In this document: in pieces, positions 9,479 through 18,387 of the stretch | Position numbering within the stretch: the stretch's first letter is position 1 | Layout: every line of letters starts with the position of its first letter | From: Desulfosediminicola flagellatus | GTDB taxonomy: Bacteria; Desulfobacterota; Desulfobulbia; Desulfobulbales; Desulfocapsaceae | NCBI RefSeq assembly: GCF_005116655.2 | Contig: NZ_CP050698.1 | Location: forward strand, 1,318,001 to 1,382,000 | Length of the DNA stretch: 64,000 nucleotides | Direction: 5' to 3' | Position numbers and translations under genes: made by a program | Notes under the pieces: generated by a model | The model's input: only the letters and a program-made list of their open reading frames with translations | What the model was told of the DNA's origin: nothing | Database searches by the model: none

Positions 9479-10239
9479 TGTATTTATATAACTGATTCGC
9501 GATCAATTTGTCGATCAATGTATTGTAGTGTACTGCAATTTGCGTGGTAGCTATAAATACTTTTGCCGGTATCGAAGATTTACATGCTATTAGTGATAGG
9601 TTGATGATGAAGGTGAACATGCGTAATGTGAACCTGGTGGTTCTCTTTTAGTCCGTATTTTTCATTATATTATCCGATTACCACTAAAGCTCAGCTGCAT
9701 CACGTGAGGGGTGAGGAGAGAGGGGTGAGGAGTAACTGCACAAAGCGCAGATGCATAAATCAACTATTTGAAAACACTATTTATACAGAAAATCAATTGT
9801 CGACTATCTACTCCTCACGCCTAGCGCCCCATCTTAGTAAACTGAGGATTAGTGGAAATCATATTATATTATTTCCAGATATTTTTTAATGGTTCGATAT
9901 TATAGCTTTAATATGATGATCTCCAATGTCAGAGTGTAATTATGTTTGAAATCGAAATACTATTGATGAGTATTTCTGGTTAAGGACTGAGTTGATGAAA
10001 TGTTGTATCAATTCGTTCAGATTGAGCTATTTTAGAGTAGCAAATACAGACGAGTAAATGATAGGTTGATAGAGATAGACATTAGAATAGCAGGGCAATG
10101 GCACGGTTGGATGGTGTTAAATCCTAAGAGGATGACGGACAGGAATCGAGCCTTAAAGGATATACAGTGAACCCGGTGTCGGCCCAATGGCAGCATGAAC
10201 AACGATATTAAACAGATTTAATAGGACATAAGAAATATT
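9479..10239. other. 761-bp gene-free divergent intergenic region
   Basis: This separates the minus-strand phosphoesterase from plus-strand argJ. It contains the heptamer array described at 9704-9825 and otherwise AT-rich sequence. A 61-codon open frame across the repeat (9704-9889) has no ribosome-binding site and is not credible. No RNA gene or convincing promoter was recognised. Confidence 0.6.
9704..9825. repeat. Inverted heptamer array of GTGAGGG type
   Basis: Four tandem heptamers (GTGAGGG, GTGAGGA, GAGAGGG, GTGAGGA) run from 9704 to 9731. A shorter inverted array lies at 9809-9825, so GTGAGGAGTA (9725-9734) pairs perfectly with TACTCCTCAC (9809-9818) across a 74-nt spacer. The architecture is the same as at 6458 but with a different heptamer. 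Confidence 0.55.
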
Positions 10240-11427
10240 ATGAGTGTTAAGGGATTTATGACATCAGCCGTGGCTGCTGGAGTTAAATATCAGGACAGAC
10301 TTGATCTTGGCCTTATTTATAGTGAGACACCAGCAGTAACAGCAGGGGTTTTCACTACGAGCCAGGTGAAAGCTGCTCCGGTAATTATAGATATTGAGCG
10401 ACTCAAGCAGGAAGGACGGTCGCAGGCGATTCTGGTTAATAGTGGTTGCGCCAATGCCTGTACCGGAAAGCAGGGTATGGAATCTGCTCTGCGTATTAGT
10501 GAAATGTTGTCAACCGCTCTAAAGATCCCTGATAACATGGTGCAACTCTCGTCCACCGGGGTTATTGGTGACCAGTTGAAAATGAGTGCATTCGAAAACA
10601 GCATGCAAACATTGGTTGATGGACTTAGTGCTGATAATTTCGACGCAGTTGCCAAGGCGATCATGACCACTGACACTGTACCCAAAACTGCCAGCAGAAC
10701 AGTAATGATTGGTGGAAAAGAGGTCACGCTCATGGGGATGGCGAAAGGTGCCGGCATGATTATGCCGAATATGGCGACGATGCTGGCCTTTGTAATTACT
10801 GATGCCCAGATCGGTTTCCCGCAACTTCATTCAGCATTGTCAGGGAGCGTTGAACGTACTTTTAACCGCATAACTGTTGATGGTGATACCAGTACCAATG
10901 ATATGGTTCTGGTAATGGCTAACGGTAAGGCTGATAATCCATGGATTGATGAAGAATCTACAGAGAATCTTGAATTGTTTCAGGATAGTCTTGAATCCCT
11001 TTTGAAAGACCTGGCGCTGATGATTGTTACTGACGGCGAAGGGGCAAGTAAATGCATTACTATCAGGGTTTGTGGTGCCAGAGAAGATAGTGACGCTGAA
11101 AAGGTGGCACGAACAGTTGCTAACTCAAATCTGGTTAAAACTGCTTTTTTTGGGGAGGATGCAAACTGGGGTAGGATTATCGCAGCCATGGGGCGATCCG
11201 GAGTTAAATTTAACCCCGATCGGGTAGATATTGCCTTTAATGATGTTGTGATAGTGCGGGATGGACTGGCAGTAGGAAAAGATGCTGAGGAGCAGGCATC
11301 AAAAGTACTTAAAGAGAAGAAATTTAACGTTTGCATTGACCTTAAAGAAGGTAACGGATGTGAAGAGGTTTACACCTGTGACTTTTCAATAGATTATGTG
11401 AAAATCAACGCAGATTACCGCTCGTAA
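10240..11427 (+). CDS. argJ: Glutamate N-acetyltransferase / amino-acid acetyltransferase ArgJ
   Basis: Transfers the acetyl group from N-acetylornithine to glutamate in the cyclic arginine pathway; bifunctional forms can also use acetyl-CoA. The 395-residue proenzyme cleaves itself before the nucleophilic Thr180 in MPNMATMLAF, a strongly conserved family motif. The NSGCANACTG motif and the GEDANWGRI segment are present. It is the first gene of a plus-strand run and is followed after 13 nt by the CHAD gene, although arginine synthesis and polyphosphate binding have no obvious link. Confidence 0.96.
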   Translation: MSVKGFMTSAVAAGVKYQDRLDLGLIYSETPAVTAGVFTTSQVKAAPVIIDIERLKQEGRSQAILVNSGCANACTGKQGMESALRISEMLSTALKIPDNMVQLSSTGVIGDQLKMSAFENSMQTLVDGLSADNFDAVAKAIMTTDTVPKTASRTVMIGGKEVTLMGMAKGAGMIMPNMATMLAFVITDAQIGFPQLHSALSGSVERTFNRITVDGDTSTNDMVLVMANGKADNPWIDEESTENLELFQDSLESLLKDLALMIVTDGEGASKCITIRVCGAREDSDAEKVARTVANSNLVKTAFFGEDANWGRIIAAMGRSGVKFNPDRVDIAFNDVVIVRDGLAVGKDAEEQASKVLKEKKFNVCIDLKEGNGCEEVYTCDFSIDYVKINADYRS

Positions 11428-11440
11428 AGGGAGAGCTTTA

Positions 11441-13015
11441 ATGAGTGAACCGCTGATATTCGTATTACCTGAAACGTTCGACTTTGATAGCCTGCTTCAT
11501 AGGTTTGAAGATTCCTACAGTATTGATGATCTCGGCAGTAAACGAGATGAAAAGCTCTATCTCGATACGTGGGAATGGCACCTTTTTCGTAACGGGATGG
11601 TAATGAATCGGCAGGGTATCAATTACACTCTGCAGAGTAATAAAGCGGATTCGATTTTCTGTAAACATGGTTCACGTAAGAAATACCCGTTCTGGTGGGA
11701 TTTTAGTAACGAAGAATTCCGCCAGATACTTAAGCCGGTAACTGACATCCGGGCATTAATCCCTCTATTTACTGTTTCGAGCAATGCCAGAACTTTTGCT
11801 CTTAGAAACAGAGATGAAAAAGTAGTTCTGAGATTACGTAAGGTTGATAGCTCTGTAAGCTGGATGGAAGAGGAAACACAGGTACTGGCAACAGTGCTTA
11901 TTGTCGAGCCGATGCGGGGCTACAAGAAACCGTTTAAACATGTCCGCAAGCGTCTGGCTGATCTTAGTGTTGAGGAGTCTCCGGGCGATTATGACCTGCT
12001 GACTCAGGCTCATGAGGCCTTTGGAATAAATCCGAATGCAAGTGATGCAAAATTTTCAGTGCAGCTTGATGCCAACGAAACGATCGGCCAGGCGATATGT
12101 GATATCTCTATGGTGCTTCATGCGGCTATGCTTCGTAATTTACCAGGTACGCTCAATGATATCGATTCCGAGTTTCTCCATGATTTCCGAGTAAGTGTGA
12201 GAAGGACTCGTTCCTTGCTTTCACTGATGAAAAAGTATCTTCCCGAAGAGGAACGAGCTCATTTTCAACGAGAGTTTAAATGGTTGGGGACGGTAACCGG
12301 TCCGGTGAGAGATCTCGATGTGTATTTGCTCAGAACCGATGAATTCCGAGCCATGTTACCAGAAGAATTGCACCCAGGTCTTGAATGTTTTTTCCAGGCA
12401 CTTGAACGACAGAGGAAAAGACAATTACAGAAGCTTCGCGAAAATCTTAAATCTGACCAGTTTCAGAACGTGGTCAATAGCTGGCAACACTTTCTGTTAG
12501 AGCTTCCTGAAAGGGAAGATTCCTCCAGAGGGCAGCGTGTTTGTCGGAAAGTTGTCGGGAACATAATTAAGAAACGCTTTAAACGATTATTGAAACATGG
12601 TTGTGGCATTACACAGGAGTCTCCCGACGAGAGTCTGCATAATCTACGAATTGAAGGGAAAAAGTTCAGATACCTTCTGGAGTTTTACAGATCGCTCTTT
12701 AATGGGGAAGCTGTTGATGCGTACCTGAAGCAGATGAAAAAGCTGCAGAATAATCTTGGTGACTTCAATGATTTGTCGGTCCAGAAAGATATGCTCGTCC
12801 AGCGACTGAGTACTATACAACCTGGAAGTAAAAACGCTATTGAGATTGCTGCTGCACTCGGCGGCTTGATCGTCCTTCTTGGCGATAGCCAGAAACAGGT
12901 CAGGATGAAGTTTGAACAAACGTTTCAGGCTTTTGCTACTGTTGAAAATATCGCCCTGATGGAAAACATCTTTGAACTACCACCAAACAGCAGGAATGCT
13001 GGAGGTATTGAATGA
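11441..13015 (+). CDS. CHAD-domain protein with degenerate CYTH-like N-terminus
   Basis: A 524-residue protein. The C-terminal 310 residues show the CHAD pattern: LHDFRVSVRRTRSLL near residue 247 and LHNLRIEGKKFRYLLEF near 399, helical and rich in basic residues. CHAD domains are known to bind polyphosphate. The first 200 residues resemble a CYTH (triphosphate tunnel) fold: a LYLDTWEWHLFRNGM segment is present, but the N-terminal ExExK signature is missing, so catalysis is doubtful. Its stop overlaps the start of the ParA-like gene, and two ppk2 genes lie within 5 kb. It is likely a polyphosphate-binding factor (inference). Confidence 0.85.
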   Translation: MSEPLIFVLPETFDFDSLLHRFEDSYSIDDLGSKRDEKLYLDTWEWHLFRNGMVMNRQGINYTLQSNKADSIFCKHGSRKKYPFWWDFSNEEFRQILKPVTDIRALIPLFTVSSNARTFALRNRDEKVVLRLRKVDSSVSWMEEETQVLATVLIVEPMRGYKKPFKHVRKRLADLSVEESPGDYDLLTQAHEAFGINPNASDAKFSVQLDANETIGQAICDISMVLHAAMLRNLPGTLNDIDSEFLHDFRVSVRRTRSLLSLMKKYLPEEERAHFQREFKWLGTVTGPVRDLDVYLLRTDEFRAMLPEELHPGLECFFQALERQRKRQLQKLRENLKSDQFQNVVNSWQHFLLELPEREDSSRGQRVCRKVVGNIIKKRFKRLLKHGCGITQESPDESLHNLRIEGKKFRYLLEFYRSLFNGEAVDAYLKQMKKLQNNLGDFNDLSVQKDMLVQRLSTIQPGSKNAIEIAAALGGLIVLLGDSQKQVRMKFEQTFQAFATVENIALMENIFELPPNSRNAGGIE

Positions 13016-13758
13016 AAATCTTTGCTGTCTACAGCAGTAAAGGTGGTGTCGGGAAAACCGCGGCAGCTGTGAACCTTGCCTATAGCGCATCAACCAGCGG
13101 CCAGAGAGTGTTGCTGTGTGACCTTGATGCGCAGGGAGCTGCGTCCTTCTATTTTCGTGTACGGCCTGGGAAAAACTTTAATGGAAAAAAACTGTTGAGC
13201 GGCAATTTTAGTAAATTTATCCGGGCTTCCGACTATATTAACCTGGATCTGCTGCCGGCACATTTTTCCTTTCGAAACCTCGATCTTGCCTTAGCTAAAC
13301 TTGAGCGAGACACACGACGGCAGGCTCTGAGGAAATTGTTTACGAGATTAGAGGGCGAATACGACGTTCTGGTTATGGATTGCCCGCCCAATATGACACT
13401 GCTTTCAGAAAATATTATCCTTGCTGCGGATTCAGTGATAACTCCTGTGATTCCGACAACTCTGTCATTGGTATCCCTCAAACAGTTACTTAAAATGTTT
13501 AAAAAGGTTGGGGCTGACGATAATAGAATAAACGGCTTCTTTTCTATGGTTGAACAACGAAAGTCCATGCACAAGAAAGTTATTGGAAAGTATTCAAAGT
13601 ATGCAATATTCAGAAAAACGCAGATCCCGTATCTGGCAGAAGTCGAAAAAATGGGTTTGACCAGACAGCCGGTTGGTGCTACTTCAAGCGGTTCTGTTGC
13701 TGCACAGCAGTACAGTAAACTCTGGTTGGAACTCTGGGAGAGGAGTGAAAGGAGATGA
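13012..13758 (+). CDS. ParA/MinD-family ATPase overlapping the CHAD gene
   Basis: A 248-residue deviant-Walker ATPase: KGGVGKT at residues 10-16 with the signature lysine, CDLDAQGAAS (Walker A'') near 40, and VLVMDCPPN (Walker B) near 120. Such proteins move plasmids, chromosomes or protein and storage bodies by ATP-dependent dimerisation on the nucleoid. There is no ParB partner or parS-like site nearby. The start codon overlaps the CHAD stop (ATGA), implying translational coupling, so the cargo may be polyphosphate granules. That is a hypothesis, not a known function. Confidence 0.9.
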   Translation: MKIFAVYSSKGGVGKTAAAVNLAYSASTSGQRVLLCDLDAQGAASFYFRVRPGKNFNGKKLLSGNFSKFIRASDYINLDLLPAHFSFRNLDLALAKLERDTRRQALRKLFTRLEGEYDVLVMDCPPNMTLLSENIILAADSVITPVIPTTLSLVSLKQLLKMFKKVGADDNRINGFFSMVEQRKSMHKKVIGKYSKYAIFRKTQIPYLAEVEKMGLTRQPVGATSSGSVAAQQYSKLWLELWERSERR

Positions 13759-14264
13759 AAAGGTTATTTCTGATACGACATGCAAAGTCAAGTTGGGATC
13801 ACCCTGGGCTTGATGATATCGAGCGCCCTTTGAATAAGCGCGGCAAGCGCGATGCACCGTTTATGGGATCACGTTTAAAGAAGTTCAATATCAATCCTGA
13901 TATGATATATACAAGCCCTGCAAAACGTGCCAGAAAAACAGCTAAACAGATTGCCTTAAATATCGGTTACCCTGTCGAGAAAATAGAACAACATGCTGGA
14001 ATATATACCTCAGATATGAATCGCCTGTTGTTATTGGTGCAGGAAACTGAGAATAGTATAGATACACTTTTTTTGGTGGGGCATAACTACGTACTCACTG
14101 ATTTTGCGGAATATCTCACGGGTGAGGTGTTTGGGAATATCCCGACATGTGGAATTGTCGGAGTTGCCTTTCCCATCGAGTCATGGAGGGAAGTGCATCA
14201 GGAGAAGGGGGAAATGCTCTTTTTCGATTATCCGAAGAAGCATCGACATGAAGGAGATGTATGA
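13755..14264 (+). CDS. sixA: SixA-type phosphohistidine phosphatase
   Basis: Histidine phosphatase superfamily enzyme of 169 residues. The catalytic RHG motif is LIRHAKS with His9; the second conserved histidine is His110 in VGHN. SixA in E. coli removes phosphate from histidine in phosphotransfer proteins. Start and stop overlap the neighbouring genes by 4 nt each (ATGA), so it is translated with the ParA-like and MFS genes. Its target here could be a phosphorelay or PTS-like histidine, or conserved histidines of the CHAD protein; neither is shown by the sequence. Confidence 0.9.
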   Translation: MKRLFLIRHAKSSWDHPGLDDIERPLNKRGKRDAPFMGSRLKKFNINPDMIYTSPAKRARKTAKQIALNIGYPVEKIEQHAGIYTSDMNRLLLLVQETENSIDTLFLVGHNYVLTDFAEYLTGEVFGNIPTCGIVGVAFPIESWREVHQEKGEMLFFDYPKKHRHEGDV

Positions 14265-15460
14265 CATCCACGTCTGAGCAGTCTGAGGACGTGATACCCT
14301 CGTCTTTTCGGGCGGCATTACCCGCCTTGTTTTTTCTGTCATTTTTATTTCTACTCAATTTCACATCACGGGTAATCTTTGCGCCGCTGTTGCCGTTAAT
14401 CAGTGGTGAACTTGGTTTAACACATGCAGATTCGGGATCATTTTTTCTCTGTATCTCATCAGGATATTTTGTTTCAATTCTTCTTTCAGGTCATGTTTCT
14501 GCCCGTATAGATCATAAACACACAATTGCTTTTTCTTCAGTTGCTTCAGGAGTGATGCTGTTTGTCATTTCAACCTGTTCATCACTGTTATCATTACGCT
14601 TCGGATTGTTCGGACTTGGCGCTGCTGCGGGGCTTTATTTGCCTTCCGGCCTGGCAACAATTATTCATTTGGTACCTCCTGCATATATGGCTAGGGGTAT
14701 GGCTGTGCATGAACTGGCTCCCAATGCCGCTTTTGTCCTTACACCACTTTTGTGTGCTGTAAGCCTTTCTTTTGTAAGTTGGCGGACCGGGCTTGAAATA
14801 TTTGCCGTCATGCTCGTCTGCATGGGTGTGCTGTTTCATATTTACGGCAGGGCCAGTACCGGAAAAGGTACAATTCCGAAGTTTACGACCCTAAAGCAGG
14901 TATTGAAATTACCACGTTTTTGGTTAGTAACGATTATGTTCTCGATGGCGATCTGTTCAACGCTTGGAATATATGCGATGCTGCCGCTCTTTCTTGTGAG
15001 TGAGCATGGGATGGATGTTGAACACGCCAACACGCTTGTCGCATTTTCCCGCATTGGTTCAGTGGGCATGCCACTTCTGGGGGGCTGGATTGGCGACAAA
15101 TTGGGCAATCAGCGGGTAATGGGGGTTGTATTGCTCAGCACCGGAGTGTTAACAATACCTATTGGTTTGAGTGATGGCTGGTTGATGATCGGCCTGGTGG
15201 TGGTTCAACCAATGGTGGCAGTCTGCTTTTTCCCATCTGCCTTTGCGGTATTATCAAAAATTGGTGCGACAAAGGATAAAAATGTGGCTGTTTCCTTATG
15301 CATTCCACTAGCGTTTTTATGTGGTGGTGGTATTCTGCCTACCATAATTGGTACAGTTGGTGATTATTCCAGTCTTGGCGCGGGTATAACAACAGCTGGC
15401 GGGTTGATGGTACTTGCTTCGATCTGTTCTCCAGTGTTGCTCAAAAGTAAAAACTGCTAA
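14261..15460 (+). CDS. Major facilitator superfamily transporter
   Basis: A 399-residue inner membrane protein with about 12 hydrophobic segments. It has MFS features such as a GHVSARIDHK loop after TM2 and a GWIGDKLGNQR loop between the later helices. Substrate cannot be read from sequence. The ATG overlaps the sixA stop. It lies in the same plus-strand run as argJ, CHAD and parA, and 18 nt before a small Cys protein gene. The gene may be a passenger in the operon. Confidence 0.88.
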   Translation: MTSTSEQSEDVIPSSFRAALPALFFLSFLFLLNFTSRVIFAPLLPLISGELGLTHADSGSFFLCISSGYFVSILLSGHVSARIDHKHTIAFSSVASGVMLFVISTCSSLLSLRFGLFGLGAAAGLYLPSGLATIIHLVPPAYMARGMAVHELAPNAAFVLTPLLCAVSLSFVSWRTGLEIFAVMLVCMGVLFHIYGRASTGKGTIPKFTTLKQVLKLPRFWLVTIMFSMAICSTLGIYAMLPLFLVSEHGMDVEHANTLVAFSRIGSVGMPLLGGWIGDKLGNQRVMGVVLLSTGVLTIPIGLSDGWLMIGLVVVQPMVAVCFFPSAFAVLSKIGATKDKNVAVSLCIPLAFLCGGGILPTIIGTVGDYSSLGAGITTAGGLMVLASICSPVLLKSKNC

Positions 15461-15478
15461 CTTGTCCGGTGTACGGGA

Positions 15479-15697
15479 ATGTCGACAAATCTTCCTAACT
15501 GCTACAAATGTACGCATTACTTTATAACCTATGAACCTGCAAAACCTTATGGTTGCAGGGCTATGCGCTTTAAGAGCAATCGTAACCCCGCACGGGTGGT
15601 CTACGAATCTTCCGGGATTATCTGCCAGCTTTTTACTCCCAAAAAGAAAATCAAACCTGATGGAAGCGGGGGCGGAGGATTCTCAAGGACAGCCTGA
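15479..15697 (+). CDS. Small conserved Cys-containing protein
   Basis: A 72-residue protein with a CYKCTHYFITYEP start, a PYGCRAMRFKS core and a SGIICQLF end, then a basic Gly-rich tail. I recall a widespread family of similar 60-80 residue bacterial proteins with this CxxC...GCRAxxFKS...C pattern. The four cysteines suggest metal binding, but the role is not established. It fits between the MFS gene (18-nt gap) and the nucleoside-recognition gene (24-nt gap) on the same strand, supporting a real operon member. Confidence 0.7.
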   Translation: MSTNLPNCYKCTHYFITYEPAKPYGCRAMRFKSNRNPARVVYESSGIICQLFTPKKKIKPDGSGGGGFSRTA

Positions 15698-15721
15698 GTT
15701 TGGCATCCAGATACGTTGAAT

Positions 15722-16681
15722 ATGCAGAAATTGACATTGCAAAATATACGGAATTCATTGCCGGTTCTTGGCAAAGAGACGTGGCTCACAAGTTGGGAGC
15801 TGATCCGGATTACTGTTCCGGTGATCATTGTTACCAAGATTCTGGAAGAGATGGGGCTTATTACCACACTTAGCATGATGCTGGAGCCGGTAATGAACCT
15901 GATCGGTCTTCCGGGGGAACTTGGTTTAGTCTGGGCAACGTCAATATTTACGACCCTGTATGGTGGAATGGCTGTTTTTGCAGCGCTGGCACCGGGGTTG
16001 GATTTAACTGTTGCGCAAATAACTGTTCTCTGCTCAGCAATGCTTATTGCCCACTCATTACCTATTGAGTTGAGCATAAGTAAAAGGGCCGGTGCTCCGC
16101 TTGTACCCATTGCTCTGCTCAGAGTCTTCGGGGCTATCATTTATTGTTTCACACTCGATTCATTGTGTAAGAGTTTGAATATCTGGCAGCAGAAAGCGGA
16201 ACTGCTTTTTTCAGCTGTAGCCGGAAACCCGACACTTGTTCAATGGGGTGTGCAGCAGTGCCGGAATATACTGCTTATAATTGCAGTTATTTTTGCGATT
16301 CTACTCATAATGCGATTGCTTCGTTCAGCAGGAGTGCTTGGATTTATTGAGCGATTACTGGCGCCGGTGCTTCCTCATTTTGGTATGGGGAGCGAGGCGG
16401 CACCCATTACTGTGGTCGGCATGATTATGGGGATTGGCTACGGTGGCGCGCTTATTATCAGGGAAACCGCTAACGGCAAAATGGCTAAAAATGAAATTTT
16501 CAATTCAATGGCCATGATGGGACTTTGTCACGGTCTTGTAGAAGATACGCTTTTAATGGTGGCACTTGGCGGTAAACTGGGTGGTATTCTCTGGGGCAGA
16601 ATTCTTTTTTCTCTTATAGTGATATTTATTCTGGTCCGCTTAATTAAGGCGCTGCCTCGCAAGATTAGTTATTCGTCCTAA
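15722..16681 (+). CDS. Nucleoside-recognition (Gate) domain membrane protein
   Basis: A 319-residue polytopic membrane protein with the two-part Gate-domain architecture: an N-terminal half with GLPGELGLVWATS and a C-terminal half with VGMIMGIGYGGALI and GLCHGLVEDTLL. Proteins of this type resemble SpmA/SpmB and the membrane gate of FeoB and nucleoside transporters; the substrate is unknown. The ATG at 15722 is preferred to an in-frame TTG at 15716; neither has a strong ribosome-binding site. Probable last gene of the argJ-CHAD run, followed by a palindromic repeat. Confidence 0.8.
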   Translation: MQKLTLQNIRNSLPVLGKETWLTSWELIRITVPVIIVTKILEEMGLITTLSMMLEPVMNLIGLPGELGLVWATSIFTTLYGGMAVFAALAPGLDLTVAQITVLCSAMLIAHSLPIELSISKRAGAPLVPIALLRVFGAIIYCFTLDSLCKSLNIWQQKAELLFSAVAGNPTLVQWGVQQCRNILLIIAVIFAILLIMRLLRSAGVLGFIERLLAPVLPHFGMGSEAAPITVVGMIMGIGYGGALIIRETANGKMAKNEIFNSMAMMGLCHGLVEDTLLMVALGGKLGGILWGRILFSLIVIFILVRLIKALPRKISYSS

Positions 16682-16696
16682 TAACGTTTAACATTT

Positions 16697-16824
16697 GATG
16701 GACTCGTGAAAAGCCCGATCTACTTCGTTGCAGGTTTTCCACAGCAATTCGCCGTACTATATGTACTGCCGAATTGCTGTGGAAGACTCTACGCCTCGTA
16801 TATCGAATTTTTCCCAAGGCCATC
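16697..16824. repeat. 128-bp imperfect palindromic element
   Basis: The outer ends match as an imperfect inverted repeat (16697-16712 against 16809-16824, 12 of 16). The centre is a strong hairpin, 16737-16757 against 16763-16784, around a TATAT loop. It lies between the Gate-domain gene and avtA. It could be a non-autonomous repeat or a folded terminator. No second copy was found in this window. Confidence 0.6.
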
Positions 16825-16889
16825 CGTACGACAAGACTAATATTTTTACAAAATCATCTACTTTTAAAACATAACATTTTTTTTAATAT

Positions 16890-18161
16890 ATGAAATTTTC
16901 ACTATTTGGCGACCAGCTGACCTGTAATGCAGGGATTCTTTCGTTGATGGATGATCTTGGCAGTGCCAAGGCGGCCGGTGGCGAGAACATGATAATGATG
17001 GGGGGAGGAAATCCCGGAGTTGTGCCTGAGTTTCAGGATATAATGCGGGATCGCTTGCGCAATATCTGTGATGACAGATCCGAGTTTCACAGGTTAATTG
17101 GGGCATATGATCCACCTCAGGGAGAGGCTGGCTTTGTCAGTAGCCTGGCAAAGCTGTTGAAAAACGAGTTTGGCTGGCAGATTGGTCCTGAAAATATCTG
17201 TCTGACAAATGGCAGCCAGACAGCATTCTTTATGCTTTTCAACCTTTTTGGTGGCAGGTTTGAGGATGGAACAGTCAAAAAAATCTGCTTACCACTGGCC
17301 CCTGAATATATCGGCTATGCTGATCTTGGTTTAGAAAATGACTTTTTTGTGTCTACCCGGCCACGGATAGAATATCTTGAGGATAACCAGTTCAAGTACC
17401 ATATCGATTTTGATGAGTTGGAGATTGGTCCGGATATCGGGGCAATTTGTGTCTCAAGGCCGACAAATCCTACAGGTAATGTGGTTACCGATGATGAGCT
17501 GGAACAATTGAACTGTCTGGCAAAAAAGCATAATATCCCGTTAATTGTAGATAACGCCTATGGGGTACCGTTTCCCGCGATGGTGTATGAAGATGCAAAC
17601 CCTTCCTGGAATGAGAATATGGTTGTCTGTTTCTCTCTCTCCAAACTGGGGTTACCTGCTGTCCGGACGGGTATCATTGTTGCCAGGCCTGAAATTACAC
17701 GGGCTCTTGCCTCGATCAATGCCATTGTTTCATTGTCTCCAGGGAGTTTTGGTGCCGTTCTCAGCCAGGAGATGGTTGAGAGTGGAGAAATTATCGAAAT
17801 CAGTAAAAAGGTGATAAAACCGTTTTATAAAGAAAAAATGGAACGGGCATGTGAGATTGTAAAGAGGGAATTTGCTGGGGTTCCGTGCAGAATTCATAAA
17901 CCGGAAGGTGCAATGTTCTTATGGTTTTGGTTTGAGGGGATGCCGATCAGCAGTCTTGAATTATACCAGCGACTGAAGAAACGCGGGGTGCTTGTTGTTT
18001 CAGGGCATTATTTCTTTCCTGGACTCCCGGCAGGATGGCGTCATCAGGATGAGTGTATCAGGGTAACCTATTCCCAAAACGATGATGATGTTGCCCGGGG
18101 GCTGGCTATTATAGCTGAGGAAGTGAAAAAGGCTTATCAGGATATTGATGTTGAGGCCTGA
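16890..18161 (+). CDS. avtA: Valine-pyruvate aminotransferase
   Basis: Fold-type I PLP aminotransferase interconverting valine and 2-oxoisovalerate with alanine and pyruvate. The 423-residue protein matches E. coli AvtA in length and in distinctive motifs: an N-terminal FSLFGDQ, MGGGNPG, SRPTNPTGNV, VDNAYGVPFP and SLSKLGLPAVR, where Lys252 should bind PLP. The C-terminus retains LYQRLKKRGVLVVSGH. It stands alone between two repeat-bearing gaps, so it probably has its own transcript. No leucine-zipper or ABC features were seen. Confidence 0.94.
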   Translation: MKFSLFGDQLTCNAGILSLMDDLGSAKAAGGENMIMMGGGNPGVVPEFQDIMRDRLRNICDDRSEFHRLIGAYDPPQGEAGFVSSLAKLLKNEFGWQIGPENICLTNGSQTAFFMLFNLFGGRFEDGTVKKICLPLAPEYIGYADLGLENDFFVSTRPRIEYLEDNQFKYHIDFDELEIGPDIGAICVSRPTNPTGNVVTDDELEQLNCLAKKHNIPLIVDNAYGVPFPAMVYEDANPSWNENMVVCFSLSKLGLPAVRTGIIVARPEITRALASINAIVSLSPGSFGAVLSQEMVESGEIIEISKKVIKPFYKEKMERACEIVKREFAGVPCRIHKPEGAMFLWFWFEGMPISSLELYQRLKKRGVLVVSGHYFFPGLPAGWRHQDECIRVTYSQNDDDVARGLAIIAEEVKKAYQDIDVEA

Positions 18162-18167
18162 TCGAAT

Positions 18168-18310
18168 ATTCCTATTATCAGACAAGCTCCTGGGAGACTA
18201 TTGGACTGGACCTTTTTCCCTCAACTCGGCGTTATTGTCGAAAAATTAATGATCGCAGGTAAGTGACGACTACGATTATAACTCTATGGTGTTCCTTGAT
18301 TCTTTGACAA
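18168..18310. repeat. Degenerate copy of the dispersed palindromic element family
   Basis: 18168-18196 matches the right end of the element at 21871-22034 (ATTCCTATT..GCTCCTGG pattern). The sequence after it loosely matches that element's left part, around TAATGATCGCAGGTAAG. It looks like a scrambled or decayed copy. Alignment was by eye only. Confidence 0.4.
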
Positions 18311-18387
18311 TGTTTTGATTTAAAGTGAAAAATAATCAATCCGACAGACTTATGGTTAAGCAAATAGATTTTGCAGGGAGAATGAGA

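Noticed and set aside
9704-9889. 61-codon open frame in the argJ upstream gap
   Set aside because: It reads through the heptamer array, has no ribosome-binding site and no recognisable pattern.
13012-13758. Chromosome- or plasmid-partition parAB locus
   Set aside because: No ParB gene or parS-like repeats nearby; the ATPase gene is coupled to CHAD instead.
15531-15719. 62-codon frame overlapping the small Cys protein gene
   Set aside because: Out-of-frame shadow of 15479-15697, which has the conserved pattern and fits the gene spacing better.
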